Positions 52,699-61,116 of a stretch of DNA of 64,000 nucleotides are shown here, piece by piece; within the stretch, counting starts at the first letter, position 1, and each line of letters starts with the position of its first letter. The notes beneath the pieces were generated by a model. The model made no database searches and had not been told where the DNA came from. It saw only the letters and a list, made by a program, of their open reading frames with translations. The position numbers and the translations under genes were made by a program. The DNA is from Brachybacterium squillarum M-6-3. Lineage in GTDB: Bacteria; Actinomycetota; Actinomycetes; Actinomycetales; Dermabacteraceae. The stretch lies in contig NZ_AGBX01000001.1 of the NCBI RefSeq assembly GCF_000225825.1, positions 806,001-870,000 on the forward strand, in the 5' to 3' direction.

Positions 52699-55617
52699 TC
52701 AGGGGACGAGGACCTGGGCGGCCAGTTCGAGGAGGTGGCGGTAGTCCTTCCCGGTGGCACGGGTCAGGGCGATCTCGCAGGCCCGGTTGCAGGAGGCGTG
52801 CTCGGCGGCGTCGATCGCGGCGACCTCGGCGGCCTCCGCGCGGGTGGCGGCGGCGGTCAGCTCGGGGTGGAGCATCCCGCGGTCGCCGGCGAAGCCGCAG
52901 CAGCCCCAGTCCTGCGGGATCTCCACCTGGACCGCGACCGCGCGGGCCAGGGTCTCCAGCTCGCCGCCGAGGCCTCCCCGGGTGGAGGAGCAGGTGGGGT
53001 GCAGGACCAGGGACGGCACCTTCCGTGAGGGCTCCGGCTCCAGGCGGGGCAGCACCTCCCGCGTCACCAGCGCGACCGCGTCGATCACCGTCGCCGCCCG
53101 CGGATCGCCCCGCTCCTGGGCCTGCCGCATGATGCCGGCGACACCCTCCGTGCAGGAGCTGGCGTCGACCACCACCGGCAGCGGCTCCGCCCCGGGCCCC
53201 GCGGGCTGGGCGGCCGCGACCGCGTCGAGCACCCGCTCTGCCATCGCCTCGTGACCGGCGGCGAAACCCTTCGAGGACCAGGGGGTGCCGCAGCACAGGG
53301 AGTCGATGCCCTCCGGCACCCGCAGGGACACGCCCGCCGCCGCGCACAGCTCGGCCACCGCGGACTGCGCGCCCGGTGACCCGGCGGCCGGGGCGAACAT
53401 GGCGCCCTGGCAGCTCGGCAGGAAGATCGCGGCCGGGATCGTGCCCGTTCCGGACGTCGGTGCAGGGGCGCGGTCGGAGGCGGCCCGGTCTGCTCCTGCG
53501 ACCGAGCCGCTCGCGGCCTGCCGCGCGAGGGTGCTGCGGCGGGTGCCGCCGCCCGGCAGGTCCTCGCTCCACAGCGGGATCGTGTCGGCGCCCAGCAGCG
53601 TCCGCGCGGCGCGGTTCGGCGCGGTCACCGCGGCGGAGGGCAGGCGCGAGGCCACGTCGAGGGCGCGCCCGGCGGCGGCCGTGGCGGGGCCCCAGTGCCT
53701 CGCCGCACCCGTCCAGGCGGCGACCTCCAGGCGGTGGTGGTCCTGGCCGCGCAGGCGTTTGACCAGGGCGCCCGTGTCGATGCCGACCGGGCAGGCGGTC
53801 TGGCACATGCCGTCGGCCGCGCAGGTCTCCAGGCTCGCGTAGCGCTGCTGCGTATCGAGCTCTGCCACCAGGGCCTCGTCCCCCTCGGCGGCGGCGCGGG
53901 CGCGGGCGCGGCGGGCCACGATCCGCTGCCGCGGGGTGAGGGTGAGGTCGCGGCTGGGGCACACCGGCTCGCAGTAGCCGCACTCCACGCAGCGGTCCAC
54001 CTCCTCCTCCACCCGGTCCACGGGCTTCAGGTCGCGCAGATGGGCCTCGGGGTCGCGGGTGAGCACCACCCCCGGGTTCAGCACCCCGGCGGGATCGAAG
54101 GCGTCCTTGATCGCCCACAGCATCCGCACCAGGGCGGGGGAGTACTGGCGGTCGATGAAGGGGGCCATCGCGCGGCCGGTGCCGTGCTCGGCCTTGAGGT
54201 TGCCGTCGTGGCGCAGCACCAGCTCCACCAGGTCCTCGGTGAAGGCCTCGAGTCGGGCGAGGGCCGCCGGGTCCTCGGTGCGCTCGGTGAGCATGAAGTG
54301 CAGGTTGCCGTCCTTGGCATGGCCGAAGATCACCGCGTCCTCGTAGCCGTGCTCCGCCAGCAGCGCGGCCAGGTCGCGGCAGGCGGCGGCCAGGTTCTCC
54401 ACCGGCACCACCACGTCCTCCAGCAGCGCCGTCGTCCCGGCCGGGCGCGCCCCCGCCACCGTCGCGTACAGGCCCTTGCGCACCGCCCACAGCGCCGCCC
54501 GCGCGGCCGGGTCGCGGGTGAGCTCCGCGGAGCCGGCGGCGGTGGGCACGGTGGCGAGCACCGGTGCGGCCTCCCGCATCCGCTGATCCAGGTCGGCGGC
54601 GTCCTGCCCGCGGTACTCGACGAGCAGGGCGGCATGGCCGTCCAGCGCGAAGCCGGTCAGCGCCTGCGGGACCTGCGGGGCGCGGCGGGCGACCGCGAGG
54701 GAGGTGGCGTCCATCAGCTCCAGGGCGCTGGCGCCGCTGGCGACCAGGTCGGGCAGGGCGCGGGCGGCCTCGTCCACGCCGGCCAGCACCAGCAGACCGG
54801 TGGCGGCGTGGGCGGGGGCGGGCACCGTGCGCAGCACCGCCTCGGCGACGAAGCCGAGGGTGCCTTCGGAGCCGATCAGCAGCCGGGCCAGCAGATGCGG
54901 GAGCTCGTCGACCTCCAGCAGGGCGTCCAGGGCGTAGCCCATCGTGTTCTTCATGGCGAAGCGGCGCCCGATCTCGGCGCGCACGGCGGGGTCCTCCCGC
55001 GCCCGGTCCCGCAGGTCGTGCAGGGTGGCCAGCAGCTCCGGCTCCCGGTCCGCCAGCAGCGCCTCCGCGCCGGGATCGGCGGTGTCCACGACGGTGCCGG
55101 AGGCCAGCACCATCGTCATCGACTCCAGGGTGCGGGCGGCGTTGGCGGTGATGCCCGCGGCCATGCCGGAGGAGTTGTTCGCGATGACGCCGCCGACGGT
55201 GGCCGCGGCCTCGCTGGCCGGGTCCGGGCCGAGTGCCCGGCCGTGGCGGGCCAGGCGGGCGTTCACGGAGCGCAGCGTCGCGCCCGGCTGCACGCGCACC
55301 CGGGCGCCGTCGTCCAGCACCTCGGTCCGGCGGAAGCCGCGGCGGGTGTCGATCAGCAGGCCGGTGCCGGAGGCCTGCCCGGAGAGGCTGGTGCCGCCGG
55401 AGCGGAAGGTCACCGGCACGCCGTGACGGCGGGCGGCCCGCAGCACCGCCGCCATCTGCGCCGTGTCCTCCACCTGCACCACGAGCTGCGGGATCAGCAG
55501 GTAGTGGGAGGCGTCGTGGGCGCGGGCATGGCGGTCCAGCGCCCGGGAGGAGACCTGGTCCTCGCCGAGCACCCGGCGCAGCTCCGCCACCAGGGCGGCG
55601 GGGGCGTCCTCGCTCAT
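52699..55617 (-). CDS. FAD-binding and 4Fe-4S oxidoreductase, D-lactate dehydrogenase-like
   Basis: 972 residues. FAD PCMH domain (PVTFRSGGTSLSGQ, then GGVIANNSSGM), FAD-oxidase C domain (FGHAKDGNLHFML; GLKAEHGTGR-like), two Fe-S motifs (CVECGYCEPVCP and CAADGMCQTACPVG) and CCG domains (LCCGTPW, WGCCGFAGDRG). This is the Dld/GlcD-GlcF-type fusion that oxidises D-lactate or a similar 2-hydroxy acid to a quinone. Last gene of the cell-wall sugar operon; D-lactate is the by-product of MurQ, which supports the assignment. ATG 55617 overlaps the upstream stop; a GTG two codons earlier is possible. Confidence 0.9.
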   Translation of the reverse strand: MSEDAPAALVAELRRVLGEDQVSSRALDRHARAHDASHYLLIPQLVVQVEDTAQMAAVLRAARRHGVPVTFRSGGTSLSGQASGTGLLIDTRRGFRRTEVLDDGARVRVQPGATLRSVNARLARHGRALGPDPASEAAATVGGVIANNSSGMAAGITANAARTLESMTMVLASGTVVDTADPGAEALLADREPELLATLHDLRDRAREDPAVRAEIGRRFAMKNTMGYALDALLEVDELPHLLARLLIGSEGTLGFVAEAVLRTVPAPAHAATGLLVLAGVDEAARALPDLVASGASALELMDATSLAVARRAPQVPQALTGFALDGHAALLVEYRGQDAADLDQRMREAAPVLATVPTAAGSAELTRDPAARAALWAVRKGLYATVAGARPAGTTALLEDVVVPVENLAAACRDLAALLAEHGYEDAVIFGHAKDGNLHFMLTERTEDPAALARLEAFTEDLVELVLRHDGNLKAEHGTGRAMAPFIDRQYSPALVRMLWAIKDAFDPAGVLNPGVVLTRDPEAHLRDLKPVDRVEEEVDRCVECGYCEPVCPSRDLTLTPRQRIVARRARARAAAEGDEALVAELDTQQRYASLETCAADGMCQTACPVGIDTGALVKRLRGQDHHRLEVAAWTGAARHWGPATAAAGRALDVASRLPSAAVTAPNRAARTLLGADTIPLWSEDLPGGGTRRSTLARQAASGSVAGADRAASDRAPAPTSGTGTIPAAIFLPSCQGAMFAPAAGSPGAQSAVAELCAAAGVSLRVPEGIDSLCCGTPWSSKGFAAGHEAMAERVLDAVAAAQPAGPGAEPLPVVVDASSCTEGVAGIMRQAQERGDPRAATVIDAVALVTREVLPRLEPEPSRKVPSLVLHPTCSSTRGGLGGELETLARAVAVQVEIPQDWGCCGFAGDRGMLHPELTAAATRAEAAEVAAIDAAEHASCNRACEIALTRATGKDYRHLLELAAQVLVP

Positions 55618-56579
55618 GCCCACAGCATGCCCTCCTGCGGCGCGACGCGCACGGCGTGGGCGAGGCGGGCCAGGTGCAGCGCCCCGTCCAGCGGGGTCCC
55701 GGCCGCGGTGCGCACCTCGATCCCGGCGTCGCGGTCGCGGATCCGCTCGGCGAAGGCCACGGTCAGGGGGCTCGGCGTGCGGGCGAGGCCGCCGGAGAGG
55801 ACGACGGTGCGCGGCAGCCCGGCGCCGAGGGCGGCGATCACGCTGGCGGCGGCCTCCTGCCCGGCGGCGCGTGCCAGTTCGACGGCCGCCGCATCGCCGG
55901 CCCGGGAGAGGTCGAGGACATCCTGCGCGAAGGAGGCGAGCACCCCGGCCCGGTCGGGACGCGGGTAGATCAGGGCGGGCCAGTCGGGGGCCTCGCCGAC
56001 GCGGACCCGGGCCGCGGCCAGCAGCGCGGCCCCCGCGGGATCGAGGCCGTCGACGGTGCGCAGCGCCCGCTCCAGGCCGTGCCGCCCCAGCCAGGCGCCC
56101 CCGCCGCGGTCGCCGAGCAGGTGGCCCCAGCCGTCCACCCGCCGCCAGGGCGCGTGGGGCTGCGCCGCGGGTCCGGGATGACCGATGGCGATGGCCCCGG
56201 TGCCGAGCACGACGACGGCGCCGCCCTCCCCGGCCAGGGCCCCGAGGTGCGCGGTGACCGCGTCGGCAGCGAGCACCACCGGTGCGCCCAGCCGCTCCCG
56301 CACCGCCGCCACCAGAGCGGACGGGTCCCGCAGCAGGGAGGAGGCGCCCGTCGCGCCCAGGCCCACGGCCGCCACCTGCCCGATCCGCTCGGGCCAGGCG
56401 CGGGAGACCCGGTCCAGCAGCTCCTCGACGACCGCGGGCAGGGAGGTGCCGTCCGCGCCGAGCGCCACGCCCGGGCCGGAGACCTCGACGCGCTCGCCGG
56501 AGCCGGCCTCGAACCCGGCGAGGGCGGCCCGGCTGCCGGTGCCGCCCACGTCGATCCCGAGCAGCAGGGGCTCGGTCAC
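55614..56579 (-). CDS. BadF/BadG-type ATPase, probable N-acetylglucosamine kinase
   Basis: 321 residues from GTG 56579. LLGIDVGGTGSRAALAG is the phosphate-1 motif of the ASKHA fold, GGAVVVLGTGAIAIG phosphate 2, VDGWGHLLGDRGGGAWLG a family mark, and VVLSGGLA the adenosine loop. Close homologues phosphorylate GlcNAc or related amino sugars. Placed between murQ and the lactate oxidase with GTGA/ATGA overlaps, it likely handles a sugar released during wall recycling. Confidence 0.82.
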   Translation of the reverse strand: MTEPLLLGIDVGGTGSRAALAGFEAGSGERVEVSGPGVALGADGTSLPAVVEELLDRVSRAWPERIGQVAAVGLGATGASSLLRDPSALVAAVRERLGAPVVLAADAVTAHLGALAGEGGAVVVLGTGAIAIGHPGPAAQPHAPWRRVDGWGHLLGDRGGGAWLGRHGLERALRTVDGLDPAGAALLAAARVRVGEAPDWPALIYPRPDRAGVLASFAQDVLDLSRAGDAAAVELARAAGQEAAASVIAALGAGLPRTVVLSGGLARTPSPLTVAFAERIRDRDAGIEVRTAAGTPLDGALHLARLAHAVRVAPQEGMLWA

Positions 56580-57487
56580 GGCCCGGTCCCCGCCGCGACC
56601 GCGTCCCGCACCGAGCCGTCGTGCGCCGACAGCAGCCGGGCGGCCTCGGCGGGGTCGCGGCCCGTCAGCTCGGCGACGATGGCGGACTTCAGGTCCCCGT
56701 CGCTGGCCTCGAGCCGGGCACGGGCGTCCTCCGCCGCGATGCCGAGGGCCTCGGCGAGGATCCGCACGGTGCGTTCGCGCAGCTTCGCGTTGGTGGCGAC
56801 CACCGAGACCATGAGGTTCTGCCAGGTGCGGCCCAGCGCGATCATGGTGGCGGTGGAGAAGCCGTTCAGCGCCAGCTTCTGCGCGGTGCCGGCCTTCAGC
56901 CGGGTGGAGCCGGTGACCACCTCGGGGCCGGTGTCCAGCAGCACGTGGATGTCGGCGATCCCGGCCAGGGACGCCGCCGGGTTGCTGGAGATCAGCGCCG
57001 TCACGGCCCCGGCCGCGCCGGCCGCTTCCAGCGCCCCGCCCACGTAGGGGGTGGAGCCGCTGGCGGCGATGCCGATCACGACGTCGTCGGGGCCGAGCCC
57101 GGCCACCACGGCCCGGCCCTCCCCGGCCGAGTCCTCGGCGTCCTCGACGGCGCTGACCAGCGCCGCGGAGCCGCCCGCGATGTGCCCGACGACGCGGCCG
57201 GGCTCCAGGTGGAAGGTGGGCAGCAGCTCGCTGGCGTCCAGCACCCCGAGCCGCCCCGAGGTGCCGGCGCCGACGTAGTGCACGGTGCCGCCGCGGCGCA
57301 TCCGCTCCGCGGCCGCGTCCACCAGCTCGGCGAGCTGCGGCAGCGCCGCCTCGACGGCGTCGACGGCCACGCGGGACTCCGCGGTGAGCAGCGCCAGGCG
57401 CTCCCGGGTGCTCATGGCGTCGAGCTCGGCGCTGGCGTCCAGGCGCCGCTCGGTGGGCGGCAGGGCGCGGTCGGGGGTGTCCGGCAT
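56576..57487 (-). CDS. murQ: N-acetylmuramic acid 6-phosphate etherase
   Basis: 303 residues. TERRLDASAELDAMSTRE start; SIS domain with VHYVGAGTSGRLGVLDASELLPTF, GIAASGSTPYV and STRLKAGTAQKLALN. It cleaves the lactyl ether of MurNAc-6-P to GlcNAc-6-P and D-lactate. The upstream symporter gene ends 2 nt before its ATG. Confidence 0.94.
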   Translation of the reverse strand: MPDTPDRALPPTERRLDASAELDAMSTRERLALLTAESRVAVDAVEAALPQLAELVDAAAERMRRGGTVHYVGAGTSGRLGVLDASELLPTFHLEPGRVVGHIAGGSAALVSAVEDAEDSAGEGRAVVAGLGPDDVVIGIAASGSTPYVGGALEAAGAAGAVTALISSNPAASLAGIADIHVLLDTGPEVVTGSTRLKAGTAQKLALNGFSTATMIALGRTWQNLMVSVVATNAKLRERTVRILAEALGIAAEDARARLEASDGDLKSAIVAELTGRDPAEAARLLSAHDGSVRDAVAAGTGP

Positions 57488-57489
57488 GG

Positions 57490-58995
57490 TCAGCGCACGC
57501 TCCCCTCGGCGGTCACGGGCACCTCGGCGGAGGGCCGCGGCGGGTGGGTGAGGGACAGCAGGCCGCCCACGGCGAGCGTGACCAGCACGCCCATCAGCGG
57601 GTACCACTGCCAGGCCACCCACACCTCGCCGGTCACGTACTTCTCCATCACGAAGAAGAAGGCGTTCACGGCGACGGCGAGCACGAAGGCCACGTTGGCG
57701 TCGCGGGCGCCGGCCCGCGTGTTGATGATCCCGAAGAGGAAGGCGCCGAGCAGACCGCCGTAGGTGATGCCGGCGACGCCCAGGGCGAGCACCACGATGT
57801 TGCCCTCGTCGGAGCGGAAGAACATCGCCGGGGCGATGAAGGCCAGACCCCAGCCGATGGTCGCCCAGCGGCCGTAGCGCAGGCCCTGCTCGTCGGACAG
57901 CGGGGTGCGGCGCAGACGGCCGATGACGTCGGTGACGGTCGAGGAGGACAGCGCCGACAGCGAGGAGGACAGGGTGGACATGGCGGCGGCGAGGATGCCC
58001 GCCAGCAGCAGCCCGGAGATGCCCGCGGGCAGGCCCTCGAGGATGAAGCGGGGGAAGATCTCGTCGTCGCGGGTGAGGGCGAGGTCCGCCGGGGTGGCCT
58101 GGTCGTAGTAGCCCCACAGGGCGAGGCCGACCAGCAGGAAGATCGCGAACTGCACGAAGACCAGCACGCCGGACCAGATCAGGGCCTTCTGCGCCTCCAG
58201 GCGGGTGCGGCAGGTCAGCAGGCGCTGCACGACGAGCTGATCGGAACCGTGGGAGGCCATCGCGAAGACGGCGCCGCCGATCAGGGAGGGGATCAGCCCG
58301 TTCGAGGCGCTGATCGGGTTGCCCTCCAGCACGAACATGCGGGTCTTGCCGGCCTCGGCGGCGTCGGTCAGCCAGCCGAAGCCGTCGGTGGAGGCCACCA
58401 CGATGATGGTCAGCAGGCCGCCGGCGACGTAGAGGCACATCTGCGCCACGTCCACCCAGACCACGGCGGTGATGCCGCCGATGAAGGTGTACAGGATGGT
58501 GACGACGGCGAGCACCACGATGATCACGAAGTAGGAGGCGTGCAGCCCCATCCCGTCGAGGATGATCTTCACCGGGATCGCGGCGGCCAGCACCCGGATG
58601 CCGTCGGCCAGCAGCCGGGTGAACAGGAAGGTCACGCCCGCGGTGGTCTGGGTGCTGCGGCCGAAGCGCTTGCCCAGGTAGGCGTAGGCGGTGACCATCT
58701 CCCCGTCGTAGTAGCGCGGCAGCATCACCAGCGCCACGACGATGCGGCCGAGGATGTAGCCGAGGCCCAGCTGCAGGTAGGAGACGTCCCCGACGTAGCT
58801 CATGACGGGGATGCCGATGACGGTCAGGGCGCTGGTCTCGGTGGCGACCACGGAGAGGCTGACCGCCCACCAGGGCAGGTCGCGCCCGCCCAGGAAGTAG
58901 TCGGTCAGGCCCTTCTGGCGACCGCTGAGGCGCAGGCCCAGCCAGGCGGTCGCGGCCAGGTAGGCCACGATGACCAGCAGGTCGATGGTGTGCAT
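57490..58995 (-). CDS. sodium:solute symporter family transporter
   Basis: 501 residues with about 13 transmembrane helices. LTDYFLGGRDLPWWAVSLSVVATETSALT and the SHGSDQLVVQRLL segment are typical of SSS transporters close to sialic-acid and sugar types. Between anmK and murQ it probably imports MurNAc, anhydro-MurNAc or a muropeptide sugar. The substrate is inferred from context. Confidence 0.88.
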   Translation of the reverse strand: MHTIDLLVIVAYLAATAWLGLRLSGRQKGLTDYFLGGRDLPWWAVSLSVVATETSALTVIGIPVMSYVGDVSYLQLGLGYILGRIVVALVMLPRYYDGEMVTAYAYLGKRFGRSTQTTAGVTFLFTRLLADGIRVLAAAIPVKIILDGMGLHASYFVIIVVLAVVTILYTFIGGITAVVWVDVAQMCLYVAGGLLTIIVVASTDGFGWLTDAAEAGKTRMFVLEGNPISASNGLIPSLIGGAVFAMASHGSDQLVVQRLLTCRTRLEAQKALIWSGVLVFVQFAIFLLVGLALWGYYDQATPADLALTRDDEIFPRFILEGLPAGISGLLLAGILAAAMSTLSSSLSALSSSTVTDVIGRLRRTPLSDEQGLRYGRWATIGWGLAFIAPAMFFRSDEGNIVVLALGVAGITYGGLLGAFLFGIINTRAGARDANVAFVLAVAVNAFFFVMEKYVTGEVWVAWQWYPLMGVLVTLAVGGLLSLTHPPRPSAEVPVTAEGSVR

Positions 58996-58996
58996 G

Positions 58997-60193
58997 TCAG
59001 GACTCCTCGGTGGGGGGCGGGGTGTCGTGCAGGAGCAGGCGGCGCGGGGGCCGGGGCAGGGGATCGGGCAGACGCAGCGGCGCGGCGCCGGGGCTGAGGC
59101 GTCCGGCGATCGTGCTGCGGGCGGCGCCGGTGACGGACGGCAGGGAGCCGGGCAGGCCGTGCCAGGACAGCCAGCCCAGCAGCGCCATCAGGCAGGCCTC
59201 CTTGGCGCCCTCGGGCAGGCCGAGCGCCTCGTCGGTGGTGCGCAGGGGCACCCCGGGGCCGAGCTCGCGGGCCAGCATCCCCATCAGGGTGGGGTTGCGG
59301 GTGCCGCCGCCGGCCGCGATCACCGCGGTCACGCCGTGGGCACGGCAGGCATCGGCGATGGTGCGGGCGGTCAGCGCGGTGAGGGTCGCGATCACCTCGT
59401 GGCCGCTCAGATGCGGATGGCGCCGGAGATACCCGTCCAGGTAGGAGGCGTGCAGCTGCTCCTTGCCGGTGGACTTCGGGGCGGGCCGCGCGTAGTAGGG
59501 GTCGGCCAGCAGGTCCGCGAGCAGCCCCGCGTCGACGTCCCCGGCGGCGGCGAGGCGGCCGTCCCGGTCGCAGCCCTCCCGGCCCTCGGTGAGGCGGTGG
59601 GCCATCAGGTCGATCAGGGCGTTCGCGGGGCCGGTGTCGAAGGCCAGCGGCGCGCGGCCCGCCGCGAGCACGGTGATGTTCGCGATCCCGCCCAGGTTCA
59701 GCAGCGCCGTGGGGGCCTCGGGCTCCCCGAGCAGCAGGTGGTCCAGCATCGAGACCAGGGGAGCGCCCTGGCCGCCGGCGACCACGTCCCGGGAGCGGAC
59801 GTCGCTCAGCACGGGCACCCCGGTGCGCTCGGCGATCCAGGCGGGCTGGCCGAGCTGCAGCGTCGCCGTGACGCGGCCGTCCTCGACGTCGTGCCGCACC
59901 GTCTGGCCATGGAAGACGATCAGGTCCGCCGCCGCGCCGGTCTCGGCGAGGACCTGCTCGACAGCCTCCGCGGCGGCGTGGCCGAGGCGGGCGTCGACGC
60001 TGCTGACCAGGGACAGCGGCACGTCCTCGGGGGTGAGCAGGCGCAGGATGTCGGCGCGCAGGGCGGGCTCGAAGGGCACCTCGCGGGAGGCCGGCAGGCG
60101 CAGGGCCAGGTCCTCGCCGGCGGGGTCGAGCTCGACCAGGGCCACGTCCAGGGCGTCGGCGGAGGTGCCGGTCATGAGGCCGACGATGATCAC
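58997..60193 (-). CDS. anmK: anhydro-N-acetylmuramic acid kinase
   Basis: 398 residues from GTG 60193 (GAGGAGA 7 nt upstream). GLMTGTSADALDVALVE start, LIVFHGQTVRHD, NLGGIANITVL, FDTGPANALIDLM and STGKEQLHASYLD are AnmK signatures. It opens the 1,6-anhydro ring with ATP to yield MurNAc-6-P, the substrate of MurQ two genes on. Its GTG overlaps the GntR stop. Confidence 0.94.
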   Translation of the reverse strand: MIIVGLMTGTSADALDVALVELDPAGEDLALRLPASREVPFEPALRADILRLLTPEDVPLSLVSSVDARLGHAAAEAVEQVLAETGAAADLIVFHGQTVRHDVEDGRVTATLQLGQPAWIAERTGVPVLSDVRSRDVVAGGQGAPLVSMLDHLLLGEPEAPTALLNLGGIANITVLAAGRAPLAFDTGPANALIDLMAHRLTEGREGCDRDGRLAAAGDVDAGLLADLLADPYYARPAPKSTGKEQLHASYLDGYLRRHPHLSGHEVIATLTALTARTIADACRAHGVTAVIAAGGGTRNPTLMGMLARELGPGVPLRTTDEALGLPEGAKEACLMALLGWLSWHGLPGSLPSVTGAARSTIAGRLSPGAAPLRLPDPLPRPPRRLLLHDTPPPTEES

Positions 60194-60933
60194 GGGGTCT
60201 CCTCGGATCGGGGGGCGGGGATGTCCAGCTCGGCGCGGATCGTGTACCGGTCGCCGCGGTAGACGGAGCGCACGAACTCGACGTACCGGCCCCCGGCATC
60301 GGTGGACGTGCGCTCGAACTGCAGGGCGGGGGAGTGGACGGGGACACCGAGGTCCCGTGCCTCCTGCACGTCCAGCACGGTCGGCTCGATGGTCTGGACC
60401 GCGTGGGCGATGCGGATGCCGTGGCGCTCGGCGAGCAGCGCATAGAAGGAGCGGTCCTCGAGGTCGGTGGCCTCCAGGTCCGGCAGCAGGGAGCGGGGCA
60501 CCGTCAGCTCCTCCAGCGCCAGCGGCTCCCCGTCGGCCAGGCGGAGGCGGGTCATGGTGATGACCTCGGCGTCCTCGGTCAGGTGGAGCTGGCGGGCGAT
60601 GCGGGCGCCGGCGGGGGAGACCTCGAAGGTGAGGGTGCGGGAGCCGGGGGTGAGGCCGCGGGCGCGCATGTCCTCGGTGAAGGAGGTGGCCAGCAGCGGC
60701 TGGTCCAGCTTGGGATGGGTGGCGAAGACTCCGGCGCCGTGGCGGCGGCGGACGGCCCCGCGGGCCACCAGGTCGTCGAGGGCGCGGCGCAGGGTCATGC
60801 GGGAGACGCCGAGCTCCTGGGCGAGCTCGCGTTCGGGCGGCAGCTGCTCGCCGGCGCTCATGTGCTCGAGCCGGTCCAGCAAGCCGTCGCGGATCGCGTG
60901 GTACTTGGTCACGGCCCCATTGAGCCACGTCAC
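60190..60933 (-). CDS. GntR/HutC-family regulator with UTRA domain
   Basis: 247 residues from GTG 60933; GTG 60912 is an equally possible start and matches the usual N-terminus more closely. Winged HTH (LPPERELAQELGVSRMTLRRALDDLVARG) at about 30-65, then a UTRA effector domain (about 95-235). DasR/NagR-type members of this group bind amino-sugar phosphates. First gene of the anmK-murQ operon and presumably its regulator. AGACCA/TGGTCT half-sites lie just upstream. Confidence 0.88.
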   Translation of the reverse strand: MTWLNGAVTKYHAIRDGLLDRLEHMSAGEQLPPERELAQELGVSRMTLRRALDDLVARGAVRRRHGAGVFATHPKLDQPLLATSFTEDMRARGLTPGSRTLTFEVSPAGARIARQLHLTEDAEVITMTRLRLADGEPLALEELTVPRSLLPDLEATDLEDRSFYALLAERHGIRIAHAVQTIEPTVLDVQEARDLGVPVHSPALQFERTSTDAGGRYVEFVRSVYRGDRYTIRAELDIPAPRSEETP

Positions 60934-60946
60934 AGGGAGCAGATCA

Positions 60947-60995
60947 AGACCACTGGACTAACTTTTGGTCTCGATCCTGGTCTCGATCCTGGTCA
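60947..60995. promoter_or_regulatory. cluster of TGGTCT half-sites, possible GntR operators
   Basis: AGACCA (60947-60952) and TGGTCT (60966-60971) form an inverted pair 13 nt apart. TGGTCT recurs at 60978-60983 and as TGGTCA at 60990-60995 with a 12-nt period. TGGTCTAGACCA-type sites are known for DasR/NagR regulators; here only the half-sites are matched. Confidence 0.45.
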
Positions 60996-61116
60996 CGGCC
61001 GGGTCTCGGACGTGGTTCGGGGCGTGGTCCGGGGCGCGGAGTGGGCCGGGATGCCCGTCGCCGCCGCCCGTCCCGGGGGACGGTCGACGGCGACGAGCGG
61101 GAGCAGCCGGGCGGGC

